This document shows, one piece after another, positions 36,767 to 45,199 of a DNA stretch of 64,000 nucleotides. The DNA is from Bacillota bacterium (lineage in GTDB: Bacteria > Bacillota > Clostridia > Lachnospirales > Lachnospiraceae). Position numbers and translations under genes: made by a program. The stretch spans positions 4,053-68,052 of the forward strand of contig JAEZGK010000096.1 of NCBI GenBank assembly GCA_023437365.1, read 5' to 3'. Position 1 is the first letter of the stretch; every line of letters starts with the position of its first letter. The notes below the pieces were generated by a model. It ran no database searches. It was not told the origin of the DNA and saw nothing but the letters and a program-made list of their open reading frames with translations.

Positions 36767-37639
36767 ATGGCACAGCAGATTATGAATGGTGTATTAATTT
36801 TTCAGTCCGATTTCGGCATCGCTGATGGTGCAGTCAGTGCAATGTACGGAGTAGCATTTTCAGTTAATCCAATGCTTCGTATTTATGATATAACCCATGA
36901 AATTCCCCAATATAATATCTGGGAAGCCTCTTACCGATTAATTCAGACGGTAAGCTATTGGCCTAAGGATTCTGTTTTTGTATCTGTGGTTGATCCCGGA
37001 GTTGGCTCGACCAGGCGTAGTATCGCAGTCAAGACGGAGGATGGCCAATTCATCATTACCCCGGATAATGGAACGCTAACCCATGTGAAACGCTTGAAAC
37101 GAATTATCGATGCCAGGGAAATCGACGAGAAGGTGAACCGGTTGCCGAACTCCGGCGATTCCTACACCTTCCACGGGCGTGATATTTATGCTTATACAGG
37201 AGCGCGACTGGCAGCAGGCGTCATAACCTTCGAGGAGGTGGGGCCTCCTGTGGAGATTGGCAGTGTCGTAGAATTACCTATCATTGAAGCAAAAAAAGAG
37301 GGAGACATCGTGACAGGAACCATCGACGTACAGGATGTACGCTTCGGAAGCCTCTGGACAAATATCAGTAAAAAGCTGTTTGATGAGCTTGGTGTCAGCT
37401 ACGGCGGTCGGGTCGAGATTATGATACAGAATGATACCAGAGAGGTATACCGCAATATCATGAGATATGCCAAATCGTTTGCCGATGTCAATGTGGGGGA
37501 ACCTCTCATTTATGTGAATTCCCTTGATAATCTTGCAGTTGCGATTAATCAGGGCTCCTTCTCCAAAGCCTACAATGTCATGACCGGCTCCAACTGGAAG
37601 ATTGCGGTCCGTAAGGCTCCGAAAATCATTTATGAATAA
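36767..37639 (+). CDS. SAM hydroxide adenosyltransferase (DUF62), paralogue 2
   Basis: 290 residues, clearly homologous along its length to the preceding gene: LIFQSDFGIADGAVSAMYGV, VSVVDPGVGSTRRS, ITPDNGTLTHV, YTFHGRDIYAYTGARLAAG. The triad is D76, R83 and H136 if the first ATG is used. The start is uncertain: AAAGGA abuts ATG 36767, while ATG 36782 (MNGVLIFQ) matches the paralogue's N-terminus better but has its Shine-Dalgarno about 15 bases away. Last gene of the ECF run. A heteromer or two different SAM-like substrates are both possible. Confidence 0.88.
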   Translation: MAQQIMNGVLIFQSDFGIADGAVSAMYGVAFSVNPMLRIYDITHEIPQYNIWEASYRLIQTVSYWPKDSVFVSVVDPGVGSTRRSIAVKTEDGQFIITPDNGTLTHVKRLKRIIDAREIDEKVNRLPNSGDSYTFHGRDIYAYTGARLAAGVITFEEVGPPVEIGSVVELPIIEAKKEGDIVTGTIDVQDVRFGSLWTNISKKLFDELGVSYGGRVEIMIQNDTREVYRNIMRYAKSFADVNVGEPLIYVNSLDNLAVAINQGSFSKAYNVMTGSNWKIAVRKAPKIIYE

Positions 37640-37751
37640 AGATCAATGTTACAGTTCAGCCTTTTAGGTTGTTAATAAGACGAAGGATGAAATGTATTAC
37701 TATACGAAGGTTGAACTGTAGGTGCTAAATTCATAATAGTGGGAGGTTAGG

Positions 37752-37808
37752 TTGACATTGCATGGTACCATATAGTACAATTAACAGCACAACGAACGTT
37801 GTACTATA
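37752..37808 (+). promoter_or_regulatory. marR-flavin reductase promoter with overlapping inverted-repeat operator
   Basis: TTGACA (37752-37757), 18-bp spacer, TACAAT (37776-37781). The -10 lies in the left arm of TATAGTACAA (37771-37780), whose perfect inverse TTGTACTATA is at 37799-37808. A repressor bound there would block the promoter; the adjacent MarR protein is the natural candidate. Confidence 0.65.
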
Positions 37809-37824
37809 AAGGGGGCGAACGAAA

Positions 37825-38268
37825 CTGTATAAATCCAACGCAGGACATTTGATCTCACAAATTAAGCAGGTGGGAAGCAGAATTTTTGAAAAAATACTGT
37901 CTGATAAGAATATTGATGCATTTAACGGTGCTCAGGGTAGAATCCTGTATGTGCTTTGGCAGACAGACGGTATTCCGATAATTGAGCTTTCAAAAAGAAC
38001 CGGACTTGCCAAGACGACGCTGACCAGTATGCTGGACCGCATGGAAACAGCCGGTCTGATCAAAAGGTGCTTTGATCAGAAAGACAGAAGGCAAATTCTC
38101 GTGGTACTGACAGAAACAGCGAGAGGGCTTCAGGCAGACTATGATGAAGTATCTGATCGTATGAATGAGATCTATTACAAAGGCTTCGAGCTGGAGGAGA
38201 TTCTTCAATTGGAAGGGTATTTGCATAGGATTTTGGATAATATGAACGGAGGAAATTCGAATGAGTAA
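37825..38268 (+). CDS. MarR family transcriptional regulator, probable CTG start
   Basis: About 147 residues with the MarR winged helix: GRILYVLWQTDGIPIIELSKRTGLAKTTLTSMLDRMETAGLIKR and the wing CFDQKDRRQILVVLTE. The frame is open from a TTG at 37849, but the family N-terminus (YKSNAGHLISQIKQVG) begins 8 codons earlier at CTG 37825, where AGGGGGC stands 8-9 bases upstream. No ATG is available. It overlaps the flavin reductase gene by 8 bp and faces an inverted-repeat operator, so it likely represses its own operon. Confidence 0.85.
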   Translation: MYKSNAGHLISQIKQVGSRIFEKILSDKNIDAFNGAQGRILYVLWQTDGIPIIELSKRTGLAKTTLTSMLDRMETAGLIKRCFDQKDRRQILVVLTETARGLQADYDEVSDRMNEIYYKGFELEEILQLEGYLHRILDNMNGGNSNE

Positions 38269-38827
38269 AATTTCAATGCCTATATCCAATAATTACTGCC
38301 CACAGACTCTTTTCGTATATGGCACCTATAAAGAGGATGGGACACCGGATTTTGGATTGTTTTGCTGGTTTAGCTATATCTGGGATAAAGAATTAGGCGT
38401 CATGGCTTGTATCGGCGGAGAGAAGCTTACGAAGGAGCGGATTCATGCGAATGGTGTATTTTCCGCCAATCTCGTAAACGAAGCGATGCTTCCACTGGCA
38501 GATTATTTCGGCAATAAGGACGGACATTTTTCTGAGAAGATGGATATCCCTCTAGAGGTGGAAAAGGGAAGAGTTCTGAATGTCCCGGTTCTTAGCTGCA
38601 GCCCTGTGACCTTTGAGCTGGAAGTAAAACAGTATCTACCTCTGGAGGACGGAGAGGTAATACTCTGCAGTATTAAGAATGTTTTGGTAGAGGAAGCACT
38701 GACCGACCGTGAAAAAAGTCTGGAACAAAAGCTTCAAGAACTGGCTCCCGTAGTTACCACCTGCCAGACCTATTTTTCCTGGGACGGAAAAGCAGTAGGT
38801 GCCTGGGGAGAGCTTCAGGAAAGCTGA
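38261..38827 (+). CDS. Flavin reductase family protein (DIM6/NTAB type)
   Basis: 188 residues, FMN-binding split barrel of the flavin reductase-like domain. It starts MSKISMPISNNYCPQTLFVYGTYKEDGTPDFGLFCWFSYIWD, then GGEKLTKERIHANGVFSANLVNE (phosphate contacts) and a barrel end LEVKQYLPLEDGEVILCSIKNV. GGAGGAAAT precedes ATG 38261, inside the end of marR. Co-regulation with a MarR sensor is common for flavoproteins answering oxidants or quinones. Substrate unknown. Confidence 0.85.
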   Translation: MSKISMPISNNYCPQTLFVYGTYKEDGTPDFGLFCWFSYIWDKELGVMACIGGEKLTKERIHANGVFSANLVNEAMLPLADYFGNKDGHFSEKMDIPLEVEKGRVLNVPVLSCSPVTFELEVKQYLPLEDGEVILCSIKNVLVEEALTDREKSLEQKLQELAPVVTTCQTYFSWDGKAVGAWGELQES

Positions 38828-38890
38828 GAATTACACCTTAGCACTTGACCTTGTCGAATTGCCTTAAAGGGTGATATGGTATAATCATGA

Positions 38891-38967
38891 AAAGCCCATA
38901 TTGTGTCAGTCTACAGACCCGGAAATGTAATCTGAGTCTGTGAGCTCACACAATATGGGCTTTTTTA
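38891..38967 (+). terminator. Long terminator hairpin
   Basis: AAAGCCCATATTGTGT pairs with ACACAATATGGGCTTT (tip region continues to fold), followed by six T. The loop region of about 40 nt is unusually large. Confidence 0.85.
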
Positions 38968-39049
38968 CTTTGCATGAAATTAACAAAAGCTATACGGTAG
39001 CCATGATATATTCGATTCTGATTTAATGATAAATCAGACTTGTAGCAGC

Positions 39050-39808
39050 TTAAATATTGCGCTCAATTTCTTCCTTGCTCAATTCTTCAAAGACGATAGG
39101 CTTGGTATACTTTCTAATCTGTTTACAGAAGATATCCACCACATTATCCTTGTTGAAAATGATGCTGTTTGCAACACCGACATAAGGTTCAGAATCCTTC
39201 TTGTACATAGCTTTGATGGCGGTCTCCTTGCACTTGATGCAAAGGCGTACAGTGCTATCATCAAGCTTATTGATTGTAAATGCCGGAGTAGCATTACGAA
39301 TCCAATAACGATCATAATACGCGGGATCCAGTTGTTTTTCATCAAAATAGGCACGGTCCAACCGCTTCATCAGCTGGTCGACATTATCATTCTTAATATA
39401 AAGCATATATTCCAGGTAAGAGATACGTTTGTCCAAAATATCATCCCCGAGGATATCAGGAAGATAACTTCTAATATCAATCTGAAGAGTGGCAGTCAAC
39501 AGCTGCTCGACCTTCTCCTCAAGTTCTCCGATGCGACTGGCAGGAACGGGTTCATATCCTTCGGTCTGAAACAGCTGACGGAGATCCACGGTAATGACTA
39601 CCCACCAGATTCTTCCCCAGTTCCCAATATTATAAAAAACACTGTAGCAATGAATTTTTTTAATAGCACATTCGGGGTCAGGATTAACCCAAGTGGTTTT
39701 TGCTGAATCCTCGAACGCTTCTTCCTTATTAATTCCGAGGCGATCACAGACTGCATTAAACAAATTATCGTTAAAGTTCTTGTACAAAATGTCTACTGTA
39801 CCAAGCAT
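39050..39808 (-). CDS. Conserved hypothetical protein
   Basis: 252 residues, soluble, no signal peptide or membrane helix. It starts MLGTVDILYKNFNDNLFNAVCDRLGINKEEAF and contains IHCYSVFYNIGNWGRIWWVVITVDL, an internal acidic/helical region and a charged C-terminus (ELSKEEIERNI). I do not recognise a family. AAGGAGT lies 10 bases before ATG at 39808. A 226-codon frame exists on the opposite strand, but it has no ribosome binding site and is treated as a shadow. Stands alone. Confidence 0.7.
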   Translation of the reverse strand: MLGTVDILYKNFNDNLFNAVCDRLGINKEEAFEDSAKTTWVNPDPECAIKKIHCYSVFYNIGNWGRIWWVVITVDLRQLFQTEGYEPVPASRIGELEEKVEQLLTATLQIDIRSYLPDILGDDILDKRISYLEYMLYIKNDNVDQLMKRLDRAYFDEKQLDPAYYDRYWIRNATPAFTINKLDDSTVRLCIKCKETAIKAMYKKDSEPYVGVANSIIFNKDNVVDIFCKQIRKYTKPIVFEELSKEEIERNI

Positions 39809-40081
39809 GTCGGGTTGTACTCCTTCATCATATGTATTTTGCTTTATTCTGCTCCTATATAGTCACTGATACTATACTAAGTATACCATACCTACTCGTT
39901 TAGTAAACCCATCTATTTGTACTATTTTAATAAATTTGCTAAATAGGCAGTCAATTAGTTAACCATAGGTTAATAAAATTAATAGAAGTTAACTGTAAAT
40001 CCATTGTAAATTATGTATAAACGGCTTACAATATCCTCAGAAAGAGGAAGAATGCGATAGATGAAAGGTTAAGGAGGAGCT

Positions 40082-41182
40082 ATGGGAGAAATAAAGATTG
40101 GTACAATTATTGCTAATAAAAGACGAGATAAAGGAATTACGCAGGAGGAACTGGCTAACCATATCGGTGTGTCAAAGCCGGCAGTGTCCAAATGGGAATC
40201 AGAGCAGAGCTATCCGGATATCCTGCTCCTGCCCGTTCTCGCAGCCTATTTTGATATCTCCATCGATGAGTTGGTCGGTTATGAGCCCCAGATGACGAAG
40301 CAGGAGGTGCGCAAGCTCTTCCACAAATTGAAGGAAAAATTCATGAAGGAGCCCTTTGCTTTAGTTTATGCAGAATGCGAGGAGTATCTCAAAAAATATT
40401 TTTCCTGCTGGGAGCTGCAGTTTCAGATAGCGGTACTGCTGCTGAACCACTGTAATCTGGCAGGTAACCCCGAGGAGATAATAAAAATTCTGGAGAGAAC
40501 GCTGGAGCTCTTCATCCGGGTAGAAAAGGGGACACCGGAGGTGGATATGGCGAAGATGGCTATTCATTTGCAGGCTGTATGCTATCTCAGTCTGCAAAAA
40601 CCCGACGAGGCAATCGAACTGCTTGAGAAGTTTTCTGTCCCTATGGCAAATACGGAAAGTCTGATTGTAAAGGCTTATCAGATGAAGGGTGATAAAGAGA
40701 AAGCAATGGAATATCTCCAGGGGTACGCTTATATCAATCTGCTGAATTTAATCAGCTCCAGTACGGATTTCTTTACACTTTATGTAGATAATCCGGAAAA
40801 GACGGATCTCTTCTACGGGATATTCAGTGGGATATGTAAGCTATTCGAGGTCGATGAATTGCATCCCGCTGTGCTTGTTAACTTTTACCTGCTGGCAGCA
40901 AGAAGCTATACAGCTCAAGGAAATAAAGAAAAGGCACTGGATATCCTGGAGCTATTTACACAATATGTACTAAAGCTGGAAAAGACAGAATTTACGCTTC
41001 ATGGAAATCGGATTTTCGATGTGGTGGATACTTATCTTAAGATGGTAGATCTGGATAAAGAAACCCCCAGAGGACTTGAGGCAATCTGGACAGATTTAAA
41101 ATATCGGGTTTTGAATGACCCGGCATATCAGGAGCTGGAATCAGAGGAACGCTTCCGGGCAATGAAGCAAAGACTGAAGTAA
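40082..41182 (+). CDS. XRE family regulator with TPR-like C-terminal region
   Basis: 366 residues. The HTH (residues about 8-62: IIANKRRDKGITQEELANHIGVSKPAVSKWESEQSYPDI) is followed by an all-helical region with TPR-like pairs (LEKFSVPMANTESLIVKAYQMKGDKEKAMEYLQGY, EKALDILELFTQYVLKLEK). This layout resembles RRNPP-type peptide-sensing regulators, but no peptide gene is seen. AAGGAGGAG precedes ATG. First gene of a four-gene run with a PLDc_N protein and an ABC-2 exporter. Confidence 0.85.
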   Translation: MGEIKIGTIIANKRRDKGITQEELANHIGVSKPAVSKWESEQSYPDILLLPVLAAYFDISIDELVGYEPQMTKQEVRKLFHKLKEKFMKEPFALVYAECEEYLKKYFSCWELQFQIAVLLLNHCNLAGNPEEIIKILERTLELFIRVEKGTPEVDMAKMAIHLQAVCYLSLQKPDEAIELLEKFSVPMANTESLIVKAYQMKGDKEKAMEYLQGYAYINLLNLISSSTDFFTLYVDNPEKTDLFYGIFSGICKLFEVDELHPAVLVNFYLLAARSYTAQGNKEKALDILELFTQYVLKLEKTEFTLHGNRIFDVVDTYLKMVDLDKETPRGLEAIWTDLKYRVLNDPAYQELESEERFRAMKQRLK

Positions 41183-41264
41183 TCTTAAGAATTAATAGGA
41201 AGCTTATTTTAAATTTCTTAAAATTTTGTTTATGCCGCTGTATAGCGGCGGATTGGAGGTATAT

Positions 41265-41483
41265 ATGAACACTGTAAATTCCTTTGAAACACTTATGGAA
41301 TATCTGCCCTTTTTAATACCGATCCTGCTGATCGAGCTTGCATTAATGATCACTGCCCTGGTCCATGTGCTGCGACATAAGAAATACCGTTTCGGAAACC
41401 GTGTCCTCTGGATCATCATTGTAGTATTCCTGCAGATTATAGGTCCCATTGCATACTTTACGATAGGCAGGGGAGAAGAATAA
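41265..41483 (+). CDS. Small membrane protein, PLDc_N domain
   Basis: 72 residues, two membrane helices (FLIPILLIELALMITALVHVL and VLWIIIVVFLQIIGPIAYFTIG) separated by a basic loop. It matches the 'phospholipase D nuclease N-terminal' (PLDc_N) pattern, which occurs alone next to ABC transporters in Firmicutes. TTGGAGG precedes ATG 41265. The TAA stop overlaps the ABC ATPase ATG by one base. Probably an accessory subunit or immunity-type protein. Confidence 0.85.
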   Translation: MNTVNSFETLMEYLPFLIPILLIELALMITALVHVLRHKKYRFGNRVLWIIIVVFLQIIGPIAYFTIGRGEE

Positions 41484-42400
41484 TGGACATATTAGAGCTG
41501 AATCATGTATCAAAGAGCTTTGGAAGTGTTAAAGTCATAGAGGATTTAAGCTTCCGCGTAGAGGAGCATTCCGTATTCGGCTTTCTTGGCAGAAATGGGG
41601 CAGGAAAGACGACGACCATGAAGATGGTACTGGGCTTTCTGAAGCCGGATTCTGGCAGCATCAGAGTTAACGGCAATCAAGTTACCTATGGAAATACCAG
41701 GACAAATCAAGATATAGGATATCTTCCCGACGTTCCTGAATTCTATGGATATATGAATCCAAAGGAGTATCTGAAGCTATGCGGGGAGATTACTGGTATG
41801 TCGAGGGAAGCTATCCGGCAGAGAACTGCTCAGATGCTAGCTCTGGTCGGACTGGAGGGAGTGAACAGGAGAATCAGCGGTTTCTCCAGGGGCATGAAGC
41901 AAAGACTTGGAATTGCGCAAGCGCTTTTAAACGAACCAAAGCTTTTAATCTGTGACGAACCTACTTCGGCACTTGATCCCGTCGGAAGGAAGGAAATTCT
42001 TGATATTTTATCCGTTGCCAGGGAGAAGACTACGGTAGTCTTTTCAACCCATATCCTATCCGATGTGGAAAGAATTTGTGACAGTATAGGAATTCTGGAG
42101 GGTGGAAGGCTTGTCTTGAACGGGACGGTTACAGAAGTGAAGAATAACAAGAGGAAGGATGTCATACGGCTCGAGACAAAAGGCGGCTCAGACGATAAAG
42201 CACTTGCAGAAAAGCTGCACAGATTAGCTTTTGTAACCGGTGTAGCATGCGAGGAGAACAGGCTGACTGTCGGGCTGACCCATCTGGAAGAGAACAATCA
42301 GAGACTGCTGGCGTTTCTCGTGGAGGAGAAGATCCCCTTACTGCGCTATGAAATTCTTGAGCCAACCTTGGAAAATCTGTTTATGGAGGTGATGGAATGA
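41483..42400 (+). CDS. ABC transporter ATP-binding protein (ABC-2 exporter)
   Basis: 305 residues of the CcmA/BcrA-like export ATPase class. Walker A is GRNGAGKTTTMK near residue 37, the signature FSRGMKQRLGIAQALL, Walker B LLICDEPTSALDP, H-loop STHILSDVERIC. A C-terminal domain follows. It overlaps the permease gene by 4 bp (ATGA), so the two are co-translated. With the upstream XRE gene this looks like a self-controlled peptide or drug exporter. Confidence 0.92.
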   Translation: MDILELNHVSKSFGSVKVIEDLSFRVEEHSVFGFLGRNGAGKTTTMKMVLGFLKPDSGSIRVNGNQVTYGNTRTNQDIGYLPDVPEFYGYMNPKEYLKLCGEITGMSREAIRQRTAQMLALVGLEGVNRRISGFSRGMKQRLGIAQALLNEPKLLICDEPTSALDPVGRKEILDILSVAREKTTVVFSTHILSDVERICDSIGILEGGRLVLNGTVTEVKNNKRKDVIRLETKGGSDDKALAEKLHRLAFVTGVACEENRLTVGLTHLEENNQRLLAFLVEEKIPLLRYEILEPTLENLFMEVME

Positions 42401-43158
42401 AATATCTGGCATTCATTAAAAAGGAGTTTCTGGAACAATTCAGAACCGGAAGAGGACTCATACTTCTGGCTGTCTTTTTCCTCTTTGGTATGATGAGCCC
42501 TCTGTTAGCGAAGCTCATGCCCGAAATTTTGGGAAGCATGGATATGCAGGGAATTAAGATAGTATTGCCGGAACAGATAGCAATCGATGCTTATGCACAG
42601 TTTTTCAAAAACTTTACCCAGCTGGGGATACTGATACTGCTTCTGGTCTTTGGGGGGACCCTATCGAACGAATTATCACGTGGAACCCTGATCAACATCC
42701 TAGCCAAGGGGTTACCGCGACCTAGCGTTCTGCTGTCGAAATATATAGTAGCTGTAGCTCTCTGGAGCCTTAGTTATGCTATGGCAGCAGGAGTTAATTT
42801 CGGTTATACGCTTTATTTGTTCCAGGATGCGAGAGTAAATCACCTGTTCCTATCACTGACTTGTCTCTGGATATTCGGCTGCATGGTTCTTGCCTTGATC
42901 TTATTATCCTCTACTGTTGCATCAGGTAGCTTTGGCGGTTTGATTCTGACTGCGGTTGTAATCGTATTCATGCTTTTGCTCGGTGGCTTTCCGGCTGTTG
43001 CACGCTTTAATCCTATCACCTTAGCAGCTGAGAATATGAATCTGATCACCGGTGCTACGGATGCGGAATTTCTTATCACACCAATCCTTGTTTCGATAAT
43101 CTTCACCTTGAGTAGTCTGGTTGCCGCAATGGTCATTTTTAGTAAAAAAAGATTATAA
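42397..43158 (+). CDS. ABC-2 type transporter permease
   Basis: 253 residues, six membrane helices. It starts MKYLAFIKKEFLEQFRTGRGLILLAVFFLFGMMSPLLAKLMP, then GTLSNELSRGTLINILAKGLPR, the cytosolic coupling segment typical of ABC-2 permeases. Partner of the preceding ATPase. An inverted repeat GTTATTCAA…TTGAATAAC (43165-43210) follows it but lacks a T-run. Confidence 0.9.
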   Translation: MKYLAFIKKEFLEQFRTGRGLILLAVFFLFGMMSPLLAKLMPEILGSMDMQGIKIVLPEQIAIDAYAQFFKNFTQLGILILLLVFGGTLSNELSRGTLINILAKGLPRPSVLLSKYIVAVALWSLSYAMAAGVNFGYTLYLFQDARVNHLFLSLTCLWIFGCMVLALILLSSTVASGSFGGLILTAVVIVFMLLLGGFPAVARFNPITLAAENMNLITGATDAEFLITPILVSIIFTLSSLVAAMVIFSKKRL

Positions 43159-43245
43159 TAAGCAGTTATTCAAGGTTGAGCAGGGAAGGAACAGAAAAGC
43201 TTTGAATAACGAAAACGTTATAGATACTGTAGAAGAAGCAGTCTT

Positions 43246-43938
43246 TTAATGAAGTGCATTATAATTCAGAAGCAGTTCTCGTAGCTCCGGGTATTTTCGC
43301 CTGGATACTTCAACGATATCTCCGCTTTTTAGGAGGATATCATTGGATAGCTCCTGAATCTGGCTGATATTTACCAGATATTTTTTATGACATCGAAAGA
43401 ACAGTTTAGGATCAAGCTGCTCTTCCCACATAACAAGACTATTATCGCTGCGGTAGGTGTCTTTTGCGGTCCATACCTCTGTATAGCCCTGTTGTGCTGA
43501 GATATAGAGAATATATTTTAGATTGATATCAATATTCACACCGTTTTTTCTTAAGGTAATGACTTTCCGACCTAGGATTTCGGCGACAGCATCACCGATA
43601 TATTCAAAAAATTCCTCTTTGTTAATCGGTTTTGTCATAAAACGGAACGCATTTACCTTATAACCATCTTTAAAACGTCGGACATGACTTGTCAGAAGTA
43701 TGACAAGTGTGTCCGGATTTTTTTGATGAATTAGACTTGTGACGCTTATGCCGTCGATTCCACCCAGTTCAATATCCATTAAAATAATTTCAAAGTTATT
43801 CGAATGTTGCAGTAGTTCTTCCCCTGATGAGAAAGGAATGATATTAAAATCAACTGACATCTGGCTGCTGTAAACCTGAAGTAATTGAGTAGTAATGCTG
43901 CGTATCATTCTGTTATCGTCACATATAGCAACACGCAC
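43246..43938 (-). CDS. LytTR family response regulator
   Basis: 230 residues. The receiver domain (residues 1-120) has CDDN, phospho-acceptor in IILMDIELGGIDG and the lysine in RFMTKPINKEEF. The C-terminal LytTR domain (about 135-230) has the 10-stranded DNA-binding pattern (YILYISAQQGYTEVWTAK, FFRCHKKYLVNISQIQEL, VEVSRRKYPELRELL). GTG start. No histidine kinase is adjacent. AgrA-like regulators of this type control virulence or competence functions by binding paired 9-bp repeats. Confidence 0.92.
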   Translation of the reverse strand: MRVAICDDNRMIRSITTQLLQVYSSQMSVDFNIIPFSSGEELLQHSNNFEIILMDIELGGIDGISVTSLIHQKNPDTLVILLTSHVRRFKDGYKVNAFRFMTKPINKEEFFEYIGDAVAEILGRKVITLRKNGVNIDINLKYILYISAQQGYTEVWTAKDTYRSDNSLVMWEEQLDPKLFFRCHKKYLVNISQIQELSNDILLKSGDIVEVSRRKYPELRELLLNYNALH

Positions 43939-44626
43939 AGCTACTTCCCCCCCTAAGTATCTGATTTGTTGTTGTTAATTATAATGTATTGCTGCAATAT
44001 TTGCAACAATTAATGTAAATAAATGGAAAAAGATAATTGAATTGATTAAATATTTATCATAAGCGAAAAAGCAAAATCTGTGGGGGTAGATTTTGCTTTC
44101 TCAGGGCACAGCTTATTCGATTCAGAGAAGAAAAGAGAATTACTTCTTTGGTTAGAAAACTTACTTTTCAATTATCGACAACATAAATATAGCTAAAACA
44201 GCAAATTTTTACAATTACTTTACCCGCGAACGGTAAATTTCAACCCATAAACGGAAAAGAGACTATTAAAATAAAAGATACAATTTGTAATCACCTTATT
44301 TAAACAGCCACATTTACAACACTGTTCACACTATTCTGACATTCTGAAAAGAAATTGTATTATGCTTCCAGTTAAGATATAATAAGTGTGAAGATAAAGC
44401 ATCTTCACACTATGGAAGAACTGCGAATGCTCGCGACGTGAATTTATAATGCATAAATTCACGCTTATGGTGCTCGTTTCTTGTTCTTCTCAGATTATTT
44501 GAGATGCCGCTTTGCGGCATCATGTCTTGAAGTATGAAAGAAAAAAGTAAAGGTGTCAAAAAGTCCGAATGCACCTGCGGTGCTTTTGACACTCTCGTCA
44601 ACATAAAAAGGAATGGAGAAGTTCTG
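43939..44626. other. Long intergenic region with serial hairpins
   Basis: No credible ORF. A hairpin AAAGCAAAATCT/AGATTTTGCTTT lies near 44069-44100. Upstream of the GNAT gene come four perfect hairpins: 44385-44411 (AGTGTGAAGAT/ATCTTCACACT), 44437-44463 (CGTGAATTTAT/ATAAATTCACG), 44503-44521 (GATGCCGC/GCGGCATC) and 44553-44592 (GTGTCAAAA/TTTTGACAC with inner GCACC/GGTGC). None has a T-run. Confidence 0.6.
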
Positions 44627-45163
44627 ATGATTAATTTACTGACAGAGAGGTTACATATTCGCGGTTTTCGCGCAGAAGATTGGAAGGATTTATATGAATA
44701 TTTATCGGATGAACAGGTGATAAAGTATGAACCCTATGATGCTTTCACTGAAGAAGAGAGCCGCCATGAGGCAGCGAAAAGATCAAAAAATGAGGACTTT
44801 CTTGCAGTCTGCCTGAAAGATACGGATAAGGTCATAGGAAATCTGTATTTTTCTGAGCAGGGTTTTGGTACTTGGGAATTGGGGTATGTATTCAATGCCG
44901 CATATCAGGGAAATGGTTATGCCTCAGAAGCAGCAGCGGCATTGCTGCAGGATGCTTTTTTAAATCATGGAATCAGAAGAGTAGTTGCTGTGTGCAACCC
45001 AGAGAACGGCCCCTCCTGGCGTCTTTTGGAGCGTCTTGGCATGAGAAGAGAAGGTCATCTGCTTCAGAATATCTTCTTTCGAAAGGATGAGCATGGGGAA
45101 CCCATCTGGCAGGATACGTACGAATACGCAATCCTGGCAGACGAATGGAAAAGTAAAGTATAA
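44627..45163 (+). CDS. GNAT family N-acetyltransferase (RimJ/RimL type)
   Basis: 178 residues. It starts MINLLTERLHIRGFRAEDWKDLYEYLSDEQVIKYEPYDAF, the usual RimJ/RimL opening. The acetyl-CoA-binding motif A is LGYVFNAAYQGNGYASEAAAALLQDAF (Q/RxxGxG/A-like), then VAVCNPENGPSWRLLERLGMRREGHL. It transfers acetyl groups to N-terminal or small amines. GGAGAAG precedes ATG 44627; the longer frame from 44534 would run through the fourth upstream hairpin. Confidence 0.9.
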   Translation: MINLLTERLHIRGFRAEDWKDLYEYLSDEQVIKYEPYDAFTEEESRHEAAKRSKNEDFLAVCLKDTDKVIGNLYFSEQGFGTWELGYVFNAAYQGNGYASEAAAALLQDAFLNHGIRRVVAVCNPENGPSWRLLERLGMRREGHLLQNIFFRKDEHGEPIWQDTYEYAILADEWKSKV

Positions 45164-45199
45164 TCAGGCAGATTTGAGACACCAGTACAGGTATAGTAG

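Noticed and set aside
39026..39706. 226-codon open frame on the + strand opposite the 252-residue hypothetical protein
   Set aside because: The minus frame is longer, has AAGGAGT before its ATG and protein-like composition; the plus frame has no ribosome binding site.
43165..43210. Inverted repeat GTTATTCAA/TTGAATAAC as terminator
   Set aside because: Loop of 28 nt and no T-run on either strand.
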